Shown here: piece by piece, positions 11,293-22,859 of the stretch
Layout of the letters: each line of letters opens with the position of its first letter
Position numbering within the stretch: position 1 is the stretch's first letter
From: Prorocentrum cordatum
Taxonomy: Eukaryota > Sar > Dinophyceae > Prorocentrales > Prorocentraceae
Assembly (NCBI GenBank): GCA_963575745.1
Contig: CAUYUJ010009458.1
Location: forward strand, 251,001 to 315,000
DNA length: 64,000 nt
Direction: 5' to 3'
The notes under the pieces: generated by a model
The model's input: the letters and a program-made list of their open reading frames with translations, nothing else
What the model was told of the DNA's origin: nothing
Database searches by the model: none
Made by a program: the position numbers and the translations under genes

Positions 11293-11460
11293 CAGTCAAC
11301 CCGCATAGTAAGGATGGGCAACCTTCCCAAGGGTACCCTTGCATCCCTGCCTTCTCGGTTCATCCTCGGCCACTTCCGTTGGCTGCGCCCCGGTCGGGAA
11401 GCTTCGACATGGGTTCGCCCTTGCACCCTTACCGCGCATCTTTACTATCCGGGTTGACTG
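11293..11460. mobile_element. TA-flanked fold-back MITE (mariner-like ends)
   Basis: Inverted ends of about 24 bp start CAGTCAACCCG, with one mismatch and then ATAGTAAGGATG against ATAGTAAAGATG. TA borders both ends (11291-11292, 11461-11462). TA duplication with a CAGT start is typical of Tc1/mariner MITEs. It is 168 bp and encodes nothing. Confidence 0.65.
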
Positions 11461-11639
11461 TATTTCGCCGCCTCTCTCTGCGATCGCTATCGGACCCTGC
11501 ACCTGCGGGTTCCATCGGCGCTGGGGTCGCCCCACCGTTTGTCACCCGGCTGCAGACATCCTTCGATTTCAGAACCTCCGCTGGTGTCTCGGTACCTGCA
11601 GGGGATGGGTTCGAACGTGGTTCCTTATTTTTTCTCCCC

Positions 11640-11935
11640 CTCCCCTTGCCTCCCCCTCATCATGAGGAGGAGGATCACGAACAACGAGGAGGAAGGGAGG
11701 AGGATGATGAATGACATGTGCCGATGAGGAGGAGGAGGAGGAGGAGGAGGAGGAGGCGGAGGAGTTGGAGGAGGAGAAGGAGGATCACGGCCTAGCTTAG
11801 GGCACCCAGTCGGGCGGTAAACTGTAGTAAGTTTATTGGGAGAGGCGGGATGAAGGGAGGACGATGAGGAGAATGCTTGAGGAGGAGAAAGTGGAGGAGG
11901 TGGAGGAGGAGGAATGAGAATGAGGAGGGAGGATG
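11640..11935. repeat. GGA-rich tracts
   Basis: Two purine runs (11660-11790 and 11850-11940) on the plus strand are separated by about 60 bp of mixed sequence. Confidence 0.75.
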
Positions 11936-12508
11936 AGGACAGCTGATGAGGATGTCTTACCACAATTTCCAAACTCGGCCGGACAGAGGTTGCGCGCCCG
12001 AGTGGGTCCAACAAGTACTACAGGTGTTTGCCGCTTTGGTGAGGCGGCGACCACAGCGCGGGCGTTCTCAAGGTTGAGCGCCGCCAGTGGTCCAACATCT
12101 GCCAATTTCGAACGATCTGCGATTTCGGAAAGCCGCGATCATTCGAGGTCGAACGACGCACGCAGTGTCGGACTCCAGTGCAGAAGTAGTCACGGCACGA
12201 ACTTGCCGCAAGCGAGATCTGGTATGGCGCACATGTCCGTAGCGCGGAAATGTGGGCGTTTCCAGAATGGGTTGTAGACTAGGGGCGTGTGGATCGAGTG
12301 GACGGTTCCATGACATATCCCAGGTGCCATTCAAGTTTCCCCCTCCACTCATTATTCGTAGCTATATTTTGATTATCACTATTAATCAGAGTGAGGGGGC
12401 CGAACGGTCATTCATTGTCGCTGCGTGCGTGGCTCTAGTGGGGATCCATGTGAGGATTCTGCTTGTTGCGTTGTTGTTGTTTGTTGTCGTCGTCCCCTCT
12501 TCGATCCA
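11936..12508. other. No supported gene
   Basis: Frames are open on both strands but lack any recognisable domain or repeat. Confidence 0.4.
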
Positions 12509-12842
12509 CCCCGCGACTCACCCGCGACCCACCCCGCGACCCACCCCGCGACCCACCCCGTGACCCACCCCGTGACCCACCCCGCGACCCACCCCGCGAC
12601 CCACCCCGCGACCCACCCGCGACCCACCCTGCGACCCACCCCGCGACCCACCCCGTGACCCACCCCGCGACCTACCCCGCGACCCACCCCGCGACCCACC
12701 CCGCGACCCACCCCGCGACCCACCCTGCGACCCACCCACGATCCACCCGCGACCCATGCGCGACCCACCCGCGACCCACCCGCGACCAACCCCGCGCCCT
12801 ACCCCGCGACCCACCCGCGACCCACCCCGCGATCCACCCACA
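12509..12842. repeat. 12-bp minisatellite CCCGCGACCCAC, about 27 units
   Basis: The unit is repeated with few substitutions. Since 12 is a multiple of three, all frames stay open, giving Asp-Pro-Pro-Arg or Thr-His-Pro-Ala strings on plus and Gly-Val-Gly-Arg strings on minus. No flanking coding sequence indicates a real protein. Confidence 0.9.
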
Positions 12843-13981
12843 ATGCTTTAACGAAAAAATCGGCGCCTGCGGCGGGCTCAATGCATAATTTGTAAAAGTG
12901 AGGCGCCTGTGGCGGTCTTCTCCAGAGCCTCGAAGACTGAGGACGTCCTCGCAGTCCCCTCACTCTTACCCGCAACTGCGGGGGGTTACATATGATTCGT
13001 CCTCTTCGTCTTCTTCTTCTTGTTCTGATCATTTCAACGCGCCCCCCCCCCCTGGCCCCCACTCGTCCGCGCCAAAGCCTGGGGCCACGATGCGCACCCC
13101 CCCTCTCTTCCTGACACCCTCCCTGGCGGGAGCTCGCCTCCCCGTTGGCCCTGGGGCTCGGCGCCGGGGTCGTCTCCAGCACCCGGGGGGTGCAGGCGTG
13201 CATGCAGGGAGCAATCGGCGATCAGAGCCCCTGCACAGCTGGCCTGGCGATGCCCAGCTCCCCTCTTCTGACGGGCCTGTTTTCCACCACCACCACCACC
13301 ACCAGAAGTTGGAGAGGGGAAGGAGGTGGAGGACGAGGAGGAGGAGGAGGAGGAGGAGGACGAGGAGGACGAGGAGGAGGAGGAGGAGGATCAATCAATC
13401 AATCAACCATTGCGAGCCTCTGTCACTCAGCAGTCCTGGTGACCTCTGCAGGCTCTTGGATGCGAACTATCGCCTACCAGCGGCCGACGCTGGAAGGATG
13501 GCCCTCTCTGGCCGAAGCGGGACCGCTGTAAGGGGAACGCCCAGCGGCCCGCACGCGGCACCATCCTTCGTGAAAGGAACAAGCACGGGCGGACAGAGCA
13601 GGGGAAGGAGGGAGGACAAGTGAGCAAGGTCGCAACGCTTCTCACTTCTCTCTTGCAATATGGAAAACCCCGAGCCTGGGCGGCCCGCACTGCCGCGGCC
13701 CGCACTGCCGCGGCCCGCAGCGGACCCCCTCCCCCTCCAACTCATGGTGGTGGTGGTGGAACACGGGCCCATCGTCTTCGGCGCACCCGAGACACCGCCG
13801 ACGCTTCAGCCGGACGACCTCGCAGAGACCACGGGCCCACAGCGCAGACCTTGCGAGCAGGACGGCCTCGCGCCCTCCTCGGCGCCCCGGGGCGCCGGTG
13901 GAGGCCGCGACCGCCTCGAGAGGCGCCGGCCAGGACTGATTTCCAGCTGGGTGATTTCGGCGGGATTCGGAATGCGCCAAG
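12843..13981. other. No supported gene; short GGA and CCACCACC tracts
   Basis: There is a CAC run near 13285 followed by a GGA tract at 13310-13395. The rest is GC-rich without a domain or consistent frame. Confidence 0.4.
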
Positions 13982-14173
13982 CGGGGGCGGCAGAGAGGGG
14001 GGTGATGACCAGGGGGGGGGAGGATATCATGGCGGGGGCCAGGATGTTTCCCCAGATTTCGTGGCGCCTCTTCTTATTTCATTACGTCCCTAGCCCCCCC
14101 GCTGGGCCGGGCCCATGCCGCGGGTCATGATTTGCACCCCCCCCTCTTGGACACCCCCCTCTTGGCCGCTCCC
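13982..14173. mobile_element. G-rich fold-back element, family C, copy 2
   Basis: Matches the unit at 1963-2160 along its whole length, including GATATCATGGCGGGGGCCA and the right-hand CTCTTGGACACCCCCCTC. The terminal inversion is kept. Confidence 0.65.
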
Positions 14174-15382
14174 GAGCCAACGCCCAGACCTCCAACGTTT
14201 TAAACAAACGCAGTGGGGATATGTTTGGTCGTATGCGGCCCCTGTGGTCCCCCGCCAGGCCCCAGGGACCGTCAAACACTACTCGGGAGGAAAAGCCAGC
14301 CCTTTGGAAAGGGTCGGGACTGGTATGGATCCCATATTGAACAAATCGAGACTTTGGATGTCTGGGACTATACACCTACACCGATCCTGGCCAGGCCGAT
14401 CCTGGGTGCTCGATGGGTGCGCATGTCTTCAGCTAAGCCAGGAGAGGCCGTCTGAGCACCGATCTTCGGCCCAGGGTGGGCCTGAGGCCAGGACCGGAGC
14501 AGGTGCACCGTCGACGCGCTCTTGTGGGACCCGCATCGCCGCCCAAAGATGGTGCCGTTGGACTGGCTCTCCTCGTCAGATGACCGCGGAGGATGGAGGA
14601 TGCATCCTGGAGCATACGGCATACGGAGAGTACGTGGGGGCTGCGTCGGGCGTTCGCCAGCCGCGCCGCGGGGCGCGGGGCCGGAGCCGAGGGAGACGCG
14701 CCCCCGCAGGAGTCCGGAGTTCCCTCGCTGGAGCGACACCTCGGACTACGGGCGGCCTTCCGGAGGCCCGGGGGCGACATCGAGGGGGGATCCAGACACC
14801 CAGCGGCTCGACAAAATGGAGACGTCCGCGTCATCGTCGTCAGACGGCCAGTGGTTGCTCCATCTTCGGCTCCCTGGGGGCTGGTTTCGGGCCCCAGGCG
14901 GGGCCGTCAGGAAACAGCTCGGGATGAAAAAGCCAGCCCATCGGAAGTGGTCGTCAGTTCGGCCAGGGATGAAGATAGTCGCTCCAGAGCGTTATGTGAC
15001 GCTCTCAGGGCGTGAGCGCTCTGAAACGGCCGCGGCGCTCGCTACATGTTCCAGAGCCGCCAGCTCTCAGAGATTCCCGATGAAGCTCGATCCGAAGCTG
15101 TCTTCATCTTGACTTCGTCTTAGAGCGAGGGGTCTGGTGGCCCGTCCCTCGAACAAACACCGGTCCGCCGGATGTCTTGGGGAAGCGGGACCAGGTAAAG
15201 GTTGTAAAGAGCAGGGGCACGAGGGTTGCAGTGTATTCCGTTACCTCTTCCTTCCTTCGGCTTTCCACCGCGCTGGTGGACAGTTAGGCGAGCTGTCTGT
15301 AGACGGAGGCCCTCTGTTTGGACGCGGCCGCATGGGTGAGCGCAGTATAGGTTTGCTGGTGCGCGCAAGCACAAGGGTGTAT
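14174..15382. other. No supported gene
   Basis: GC-rich. Several overlapping frames of 130-270 codons are open on both strands at once, with no domain in any, so I treat them as compositional. Confidence 0.4.
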
Positions 15383-15590
15383 CGGGCCGAACGAAAGGGG
15401 GGGATAGGGAACGGGGGGGGGTACGAAATCTGCTGCATGCAGCTGGTTTCGGCCCCGCCGCCAGGCCCATTCCTCCATACATGGGCGCCTCCCAGCGCCG
15501 GGAGGCGCTGGGAAAGTCAGCTGCGTGAGCTGATTTTCTACCCTACCTTTTGCTATCCCCCACTTCCGTTCCCCCCGAGCGCAGCGCGAG
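15383..15590. mobile_element. Dispersed fold-back element, family D, copy 2
   Basis: The core CTGCTGCATGCAGCTGGTTT, GCCGCCAGGCCC and GGGCGCCTCCCAGCGCC is shared with the other D copies. The outer parts are inverted (AAGGGGGGGATAGGG against CTATCCCCCACTTCC), suggesting a MITE-like unit. Confidence 0.55.
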
Positions 15591-16238
15591 GAGGGTGGCC
15601 TTAGAAGGCGGGGCGGGGGCTTCCAATGCATGGGGCCTCAAGAATCAGGAGGGAAAAACACACACAGACACACAGAGGGGCGCAGCGGCCCGCCGACCGC
15701 GGCCCGGCCGCGCGGCAGCGACGGGGCGGGCGGGGCCCCGCCGCGGCGTGCAGCCCGCGGCGCGCGGCCCGCGGCGTTCCCCGGTCTGCCGGCGAGGCTT
15801 TCCCGGAGATGAAGTCGGGGACGGACAGGCCTCCCTTGAGTAAAACGAGGTCTAGTGAAAACGACTCCGGGCCCAAACCTGGCGGGCGCAAGCCTGGAAA
15901 ATCACGGCCACGGCGCCCTCTCGGAAACCGAAAACGGACAGTTCACTCATCGACGTGTCACTGTTGGGGGTTCTGCCCACCCCCGGTTAAGGTGTTGCTA
16001 GGACGCCCCCTGCAAGCCTCGTCAAAATTGCACAGAAGACGTCTGAGTTCGGTGATTGTGGGGTCAGCGCTACTCCAATGCTGACGGATGCCTGTTGACT
16101 CGGACGCGGTGTTGTCCAAAAGCCGACCCCACCCTCTCAGCATTGGAGAACGCGCTTTCTGACAAGTGCCCGAAAGCATCGTGCTCCAGGACTTCAATTT
16201 CAATTTCGGGGTATTTTTGACGAGGCATGTAGGTTTAA
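15591..16238. other. No supported gene
   Basis: GC-rich DNA with a short CACACAGACACACAG tract at 15658. No coding evidence. Confidence 0.4.
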
Positions 16239-16390
16239 GTCGGGCTTGTCATTCTACAAGAGGAATATTCAAACATAGTAAGAAAATAGGCTGGGGACGA
16301 TGCTTGGAGTGTTTTTTGGCATTTGTGGAGTATCCTTTGACTATCTTTTATTTTTCGTCCAAAACCCCCTTGTAGGGGGACAGGCCCGAC
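16239..16390. mobile_element. TTAA-type fold-back MITE, family B, copy 2 (degraded)
   Basis: The left end GTCGGGCTTGTC and the right end GGGGGACAGGCCCGAC match copy 1 at 1673-1851. The flanks are TTAA on the left and CTAA on the right, so one side has mutated. Left-arm mismatches show it is older than copy 1. Confidence 0.65.
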
Positions 16391-17850
16391 CTAACCCTAT
16401 GTTCTTTGACGCCACCCCCTGCTTTCTCAGAAGGCCACCCCCCTCATTCCGCCCGCTGACGCGCGCCGCCAAGAGAAGCGCCTCGGTGCAGCATCTGCAG
16501 GCCTCGCATGTGCTGCGGGAGTGCCCCCTGAGATCCGTGACCCTCATCTGCCGTTTTTTGAGATTCGGGGCGCGATGCGTCTCGCCACTTGGCTCTGCCG
16601 GCTCTGAAGCCCAAGTGGTTCCGAGCCCCGTGCAGCGTTGCGCGGTGAGCTGTGGATCTTGCGGCAAGGGGCACTGGGATTTTTGATCACCTGGACTCGC
16701 AGGCTATCTCTCGCCTCCACCCGAGTTCCCCCCGCCCCCAAAACAGCTGGCAGTTTCAAACAGAAGGCGCATTCGGGAATACACCGCCAGGGTCTATTCA
16801 TACGCACTCCTATGGAGGAGGAACGCCCCTATCATGGTAAGACCCCGAGTTGGGCCCAGAGTGTTTGCCTGCTGAAAGTCCCACCACGTTTGGGATGGGA
16901 ATCGCCTCCCCCCCTGTTGTGAACGCTAGCAGCTCTGAGGTATACCACCCAACCAGAAGAAGTATTTGGACATCAGGCTGCGTAAGTCGGACTCGAGCCT
17001 CGTCACGAGCCCAGCGGCGCGGGCTTGACGCGGTTTTGATGTTATCTAGTTGTTCTCTCTATGATGTCTCGCTGTGACGGGGTCGAGCATTTTTTTCGTT
17101 TTCTCGTCGTCATGCTTGTCGAGCTTACTTCATGGGCCAAGTACGAATGAAGTGCGCAAGCGGCTCGAACATCCTTGCACGGTGTAGCTTGTTTGTAAGA
17201 TTGTCATGCACATGTTGGCCACAGGTCACGAGTTGTTTTTTTGCAGGGCGTAGTCGTTATGTAAAGAGTTTCGCCTCACTCCCGACACACACCCTCACCG
17301 CACTTGTCTTGTGCGTTATCATTTCTTCTTCTCGGTGATCGAGTCCTCGAGAATTGACTTCGGACGCAGTTGGGACATTCAGACAGTACCAGGACTTGAG
17401 TAAGCAGTCATCGCAGACAGTTGCAGAGCGCCCTGAAGCATTTTGGAACGGCTGCAGCGATCGTTCAGGGTGCTGCTTGGGCAAAACCGTCCTTCCTGGT
17501 CCAAGGACCATTCCCCGCTATAGCCGCGGCTCTCTCATTCAGGCCTCGCGTGGCAGTCCCAGTATCGTCGTAGTCCAGCGACGCTTCCGAATTTGTGTAC
17601 CTGGCGGTCGTCTACCATCGCATTTCAAAATTGCTTTTAGCCCCAAGATCGTGCAGATAATGCTCCGACTGATTACCTTACTAAATGCTTCGTGATAGTG
17701 CCGCGAGAAGGTCACTCTCAATTTGAAGCGGACGGAATCCCCTCTCTTATGCCTGTCATGCTCAAGCCAGGAGCGTGTCCATTGTGACCGACGTTGCGTA
17801 TGTGTTAGGCTGACGTCTCTCCCTGTCTCTCGCCCTCCATCTCCAAAGTA
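16391..17850. other. No supported gene
   Basis: About 1.4 kb of mixed sequence with only short frames, no tandem repeat and no recognised RNA. Confidence 0.45.
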
Positions 17851-17875
17851 GCATGACAGTTGTTGTTGTTATTGT

Positions 17876-17937
<62 letters not shown>

Positions 17938-18142
17938 TTTTTGTTGTTGGTGGTGGTGGTGTTGCTGATGTTGTTGTTGGTGTTGTTGTTGTTGTTGGTG
18001 GTGGTGTTGTTGTTATTATTGTCGTTGTTGGTGTTGGTGTTGGTGTTGTTGTTGCTGTTGTTGTTGGTGTTGTTGTTGGTGGTGGTGGTGTTGTTGTCGT
18101 CGTCGTCGTTATTGTTGTTGGTGCTGCTGTTGTTGGTGTTGC

Positions 18143-18173
<31 letters not shown>

Positions 18174-18256
18174 TGTTGTTGTTGGTGTTGTTGTTGTTGT
18201 TGTTGGTGTTGGTGTTGGTGTTGGTGTTGGTGTTGGTGTTGGTGTTGGTGTTGTTG

Positions 18257-18288
<32 letters not shown>

Positions 18289-18305
18289 GGTGGTGTTGTT
18301 GTTGG

Positions 18306-18342
<37 letters not shown>

Positions 18343-18347
18343 GATGG

Positions 18348-18395
<48 letters not shown>
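17851..18395. repeat. Very long TTG/GTT trinucleotide tract
   Basis: About 545 bp of GTT/TTG units with GGT, GCT and GTC variants. The plus frames give poly-Val, poly-Leu or poly-Cys; minus gives poly-Gln/His. None is supported as protein. Confidence 0.95.
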
Positions 18396-18992
18396 GTGTG
18401 CATCCCTCTCTTTCTAGATCATTGCTATGCGCCTTGCCTTCGGCTCGGACTATCCTCCCGTTCCCTTCGGCCCCTTCAGTTTTGGGTCGCTGGTCGTGTC
18501 AGGGAGATGGTAGACACGAGTGTGAGCCTTCTGACGGGGATGCGCAGATTCTAGCCAAATTTGTGCGGGGCTCCGTGTGACGATCTCCCCTGACATTCTA
18601 GGGTTCCGCCCTCGATGCCAATGCCGCTGCTCCCCAGGCCTCTTCCAAGGTGTGCTCTTACCCGGACGTATCGGCGTGCATCTGAATCGATACCAGTGGG
18701 GCAACATCAGCTGGAGACTGTGATTGAGCCAACAGCCAAACGTTTCTAGCAAAACATGCGTGCCAGCGCGAGCCCCGAACACTGTGTCATTGCACTGTCA
18801 AAGCGAGCAGGCCGTGTGGGGTAGTGGCAGCGGGCGTAAACGGGCAGCAGCGTGGCGAATCCTCGACGTACCTCGCGGCGCAACGGGGCAGCGGGCGACA
18901 ACGGGCGGCAGCGAGGCGAATCCTCGACTCTGCCCGCCGAGGCGGCAGCGGGCGGCAGCGAGCCAAACCCAGAGTACAAAGCTACGCCAGGG
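18396..18992. other. No supported gene
   Basis: A small GGCAGCGGGCG repeat occurs at 18825-18965; nothing else is recognisable. Confidence 0.4.
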
Positions 18993-19238
18993 CTCAGTGG
19001 GCCCTGGAAACGACAGGGCCGTGTTTTTACCAGTTCCGTTTTGCTGTTTTTTGGCCGGTTCCGACGCCGTTTTTTACCCGTTCCGTCGTTGTTGCTTGAC
19101 CAGTTCCAGCTCTGGGTCCAATCCTGGAGCCGTTTTTTTGCCGTTTGCGGTCGCCGTTTTTTGCCGTTTCCATTTTCAATTGACATTTTTATCGGAAACG
19201 GTGAAAAAACGGCCTTGCCGTTTCCGGGGCCCACAAAG
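18993..19238. mobile_element. Fold-back MITE, family A, copy 2 (8-bp target duplication)
   Basis: The ends are CTCAGTGGGCCC on the left and, on the complement of the right end, CTTTGTGGGCCC, with GGAAACG and AGGGCCGT-type blocks continuing the arms. CGCCAGGG is duplicated exactly at 18985-18992 and 19239-19246. The interior is built of GCCGTTTTTT and CCGTTCC phrases and differs from the hairpin interior of copy 1. Confidence 0.8.
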
Positions 19239-19799
19239 CGCCAGGGATAAGTAAGAGAAGCCCCAAGTGCAAGCACATGTAGGAGAACACAAGTCGGCAT
19301 TCTCAGGCTGCCTGTTGGTGTTGTTCTCCCATTCTCTGTTATTGTGTATGATCTCGGCTCCGGACTTGGGAATCGCATGCCAGCGTGTGGCTATTCTACT
19401 CCATTCGGTCTGGTGGTTCTTGACGAGACTCCAGAAGCACAGGTTTGTCATGATACTTTTCTAAGGTGGTGATCGTGGACCCCTCGGATGCGAGAGTGAA
19501 GAAGGATACATGAGCATGAACATAGCATGGACGAGGCCCCTCCATCTGCATGTGTCCTTTCCCCGAGGAGGGCACTTCTGGCTATCCTCTATCGCCAACA
19601 CTGAGGTTATGGAAAAAGTTGCTACTGAGTGTGGTATAACGAGGAGTTCTACCTCATCACGCCTCGGAGAGGAGAAGGGAACTTTCAGCAGGACACTGTT
19701 TATTTTACATGCTTGTTTGATGCTTCAGACGCGCATGACGGGGCTCTGTTTCAAAGGTTCCGAACTCCTGTCCCCCTAATTTGGGCCGCAGCAGGTAGT

Positions 19800-19902
19800 G
19801 TCGGAGGATCGCGCCACACCGCCGACGCATCGGCGATCCGAAGCCCGTTCTTCTCCATCCCGCCGTCGCCGATGCTTTGGCGATGTAGCGCGACCCTCCG
19901 AC
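19800..19902. repeat. Imperfect 36-bp inverted repeat
   Basis: The arms 19800-19835 and 19867-19902 pair over 36 bp with about five mismatches; the shared start is GTCGGAGG and the loop is about 31 bp. Confidence 0.65.
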
Positions 19903-20177
19903 CCCGCCCGCTCGGACCCCATTGGAGGCGGCCACCACATCTCTGATTTGGGACGGTGCCAGCTGTCCGACCCATGGTGTCCTACCAGCCGGCGTGGAGG
20001 TGACACGGTCCTCCAGGCCGCCGATCCAACTTCGGAATCCCCTGCGCCGTCCATCTCGGAGGGCACGGCCAGGGCCAGAGAGCTCTGTGTGTGTGTTGCG
20101 CCAGCCGCTCGATCGGCCATGCTTTCGGTGGAGTGGCCGCGAGGGTGGGCCCCCGCTATGCCGGGGCCACCTCGTGT

Positions 20178-20221
20178 GCAGACCGAGCGAGAAGGCTGCG
20201 CGGTCCTCTCGCTCGGTCTGC
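20178..20221. repeat. Perfect 15-bp hairpin
   Basis: GCAGACCGAGCGAGA pairs exactly with TCTCGCTCGGTCTGC across a 14-bp loop. Confidence 0.8.
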
Positions 20222-20296
20222 CCTCGGCGCTGCTTCTCACGCGCCACTGGAGGGCCAGGGCCCGCCGCGGCCGGTCTGCAGACCGCTCTGTTCCGA

Positions 20297-20563
20297 GGCG
20301 ACGATAGGGGCGAATAGCCCAGGAGGAGGAGGAGGAGGAGGAGGAGGAGGAGGAGGAGGAGGAGGGGGAGACGAACGAGAAGGAGACGGAGAAGGTGGGA
20401 CAGGGAAGGAGGCACGGACGATAAGAACAGCCCATTCCACACGCCGACAGGGCAGGGGAGAGCAATACATGTATTCAGGTGCGCCGATGACCCATGTCTT
20501 CGAAAAGGTTCCTGGGCGAATACGTGTAATGTCCGCCCCTGGGCTATTCGCCCTCATCGTCGC
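20297..20563. repeat. GGA tract enclosed by an inverted repeat
   Basis: The arms carry GGCGACGAT followed by GGGCGAATAGCCCAGG (left) and their complement (right, ending at about 20563). A (GGA)n run at 20323-20366 sits just inside the left arm. Confidence 0.65.
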
Positions 20564-20799
20564 CGCGGGTCTGTTCGTTTGTCGGTCGCCTCTGCGCAGC
20601 GCCCGACAGTGTGGCGGGCAGAGGCGGGGGAGGCCCGCGTGTTCGACGATGCCGTCCGTGCACCAGACCAGGCCGGTGCACGCCGCCGCGCGCGCCAGCG
20701 CGCGCGGAAGCGTGCGTCGAGCTGGCATGCTGCACGGTCGGCGTCGTCCAGTCAGTACGGCATGCTGGCATGCTGCACGTTTCCGTCAGTACTACGCAG

Positions 20800-20945
20800 C
20801 AGATTTCGCAACCCCGCCACTGAGCAGCGGGGGTGCGAAAGCCTGCTGCGTGCAGCTGGTTTCGGCCCTGCCGCTGGGCACTTGCGCCTCTGGCGCCGGG
20901 AGGCGCCGGAGAAGCCGGTTACGGGAGCCAGTTCCGACCCGGTAA
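20800..20945. repeat. Dispersed element, family D, copy 3
   Basis: Shares CTGCTGCGTGCAGCTGGTTT, CCCTGCCGCTGGGCAC and GGCGCCGGGAGGCGCC with copies 1, 2 and 4. The left part adds a CCCCGCCACTGAGCAGCGGGG hairpin. Confidence 0.55.
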
Positions 20946-21875
20946 GCGAGGAGCCAGGGGGAGGTGCTCGGGTTATGGGAGGCTGCTGCAGGCATGTCCA
21001 CTGCACCCTCTCAAAGGCTGTGGCCCTTCTTAGGAGAGAGCGTCCCCCTGCTTGGTCCAGCGATGTCCACCGACCGTAGCTTGCTTCCCCCCTTGGGGCA
21101 CTGCTTTCGCATGTCCCAGAGGGGTCCGCTTCAGGTACTGGAGCTGACAACACACACACACACACACGCACTAACCGGAGCCTGCAAGAAGGCCGAGCTC
21201 CGACGTTGCGCCGTCTGCTCGCAGCCGGCAAGCTTTGGCGAGCAACGGCACGTCAATAGCCATACCCCCCCGCGGTCTGCAAACGGAGGCGCGAGCCCAT
21301 GCATGTGTCCCACGTGGGGCATCGCACAGAGTCGCCATGCATCCGTGAGGGCCGCGACCGAGGAGCCCAGATCGCGAGGCCACAGTGTGTCTGCACGAAG
21401 GCGTTCTGTGGCCAGGGACTGGGAGGGCCTGTGCGGCCGCCGCCCCCCCCGTTCTCGCTGGACAGAGGGGCAGTGGGGGCCAGAGAGGGCGCCGGTCCCA
21501 TCGTGGCTTGTGTGCCACTTGCTCGCGCCTGGAGATCGTCCCACGGGGGTGCCAGGGTGGACGGAAATAGTTACGATGCCATGCATGGAGGGAATCCGAC
21601 TTACCAGGGTTGACCGGAAGGGTTGGCCCGTGGGGTGGCCAGAGGGTTGGTCGGGGTTACCCGGGGTAGTGTTTCGATTGGTGTCTCTCCCAGATGGTAT
21701 AGTTTTCTGAATGCGTACGTGCAGATGTGTACATAAAAATACATATACATGTTTACACCGATAGATCTATGAATGTATAATGTGAATGAATACCGCCCCT
21801 CCCCCCCGGCCCCAGGTGCCACACCTCCCCGCCACATCTCGGGGACGCTCCCAGTGCCGCTCCCCCAGGCGTTCT
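20946..21875. other. No supported gene
   Basis: Contains a short CA tract at 21151-21168 and otherwise unique GC-rich sequence. Frames on both strands lack domains. Confidence 0.4.
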
Positions 21876-22520
21876 GGGGAGCCTCCACAGCGCTCCAGGA
21901 GGGCCCAAGACGACTCCCAGGAGCGCCCAGAATGCAAAAGTATGGTCCAAGACGCTCCCAAGCAGCCCCAGCCAGCCTCTCGACGGCTCTCGTGGCTCCC
22001 AGGTAACCTCCAAGAGACCCCAAGAGAGGTCCGAGATTCGTCCCGGGACGGTCCGAAGAGGCCAAAATCGTAGATGTTCATTGTTTTTTTCCATGTTGTT
22101 CGTTTCTCGCGTTTTCGAGCTTCCAACGGTCCAAAAGCGCCGAAGAGGCTCCCAAGACTGCCCCTAAGACCACCCAAGAGACTCTCAGGACGGCTTGAAG
22201 ACGGGCCAAGAAGGCTCCGAGGCTGCCGAAGAGGCGCCCAGGACAGCTCCAGACCACCCCAGAACAGGCCCAAGATGGGCCCAAGAGCGAGAGCAGGAGG
22301 CTTCCAGAGACCTCCGAGAGGTCTCCAGGACCCCCCAGAGGCCCCCAACACACCCCCGATCCTTGAGAGGCCCCGGAAAGACCCCGACGAGGCTCTAAGA
22401 ACAGCCCAAGAGAGCTGCGAGAGCCGACCCGAGAGAGCCCAAAGAGGGTAAAATCGTTGATTTCCGATTGTTTTTCTAATGTTTTTCGCTTTCTCACGTT
22501 TTCCCGCTGCCAACCCTCGA
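21876..22520. repeat. CCAAGA-type degenerate array, block 1
   Basis: Phrases of 10-15 bp around GCCCAAGA/CTCCAGGA recur throughout. Two AT-richer spacers, at about 22068-22125 and 22450-22515, share the order AAAATCGT, then TTTTT, then CGTTTCTC/CGCTTTCTC, CGTTTTC and TCCAAC/GCCAAC. The repeated spacer implies a compound element rather than a simple repeat. Confidence 0.65.
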
Positions 22521-22540
22521 AGATATGAGGAGTTTGAAAA

Positions 22541-22571
22541 AAAGGGAATTCCCAGAATTCCCTTTTTTAAG
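22541..22571. repeat. AAAGGGAATTC palindrome
   Basis: AAAAAGGGAATTC and GAATTCCCTTTTT face each other over a few bases, giving a strong short hairpin. Confidence 0.75.
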
Positions 22572-22642
22572 TGGGACTCCTACTCGGGGGTCCTACACAT
22601 CCCCTGACATCTGGCCAGTACCGCACACTATAGATCTAGATG

Positions 22643-22672
22643 TATGTCTGTCTGTCTGCCTGCCTGCCTGCC

Positions 22673-22723
<51 letters not shown>

Positions 22724-22765
22724 ATGTATGTATGTATGTATGTATGTATGTGTGTATATATATAT
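22643..22765. repeat. TCTG/TATG tetranucleotide microsatellite
   Basis: (TGTC)n grades into (TATG)n and then (TA)n. Confidence 0.95.
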
Positions 22766-22859
22766 AGATATGCACATCGATATGTACACACATGCGCATC
22801 TGCTCATATCCCCAACAAGTGCTTACACGAAGGGCTTCTTACTTCTGTACCGAAGGAGC

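Noticed and set aside
12412-12888. DPPR or Gly-Val-Gly-Arg repeat protein
   Set aside because: Product of the 12-bp minisatellite, open on both strands.
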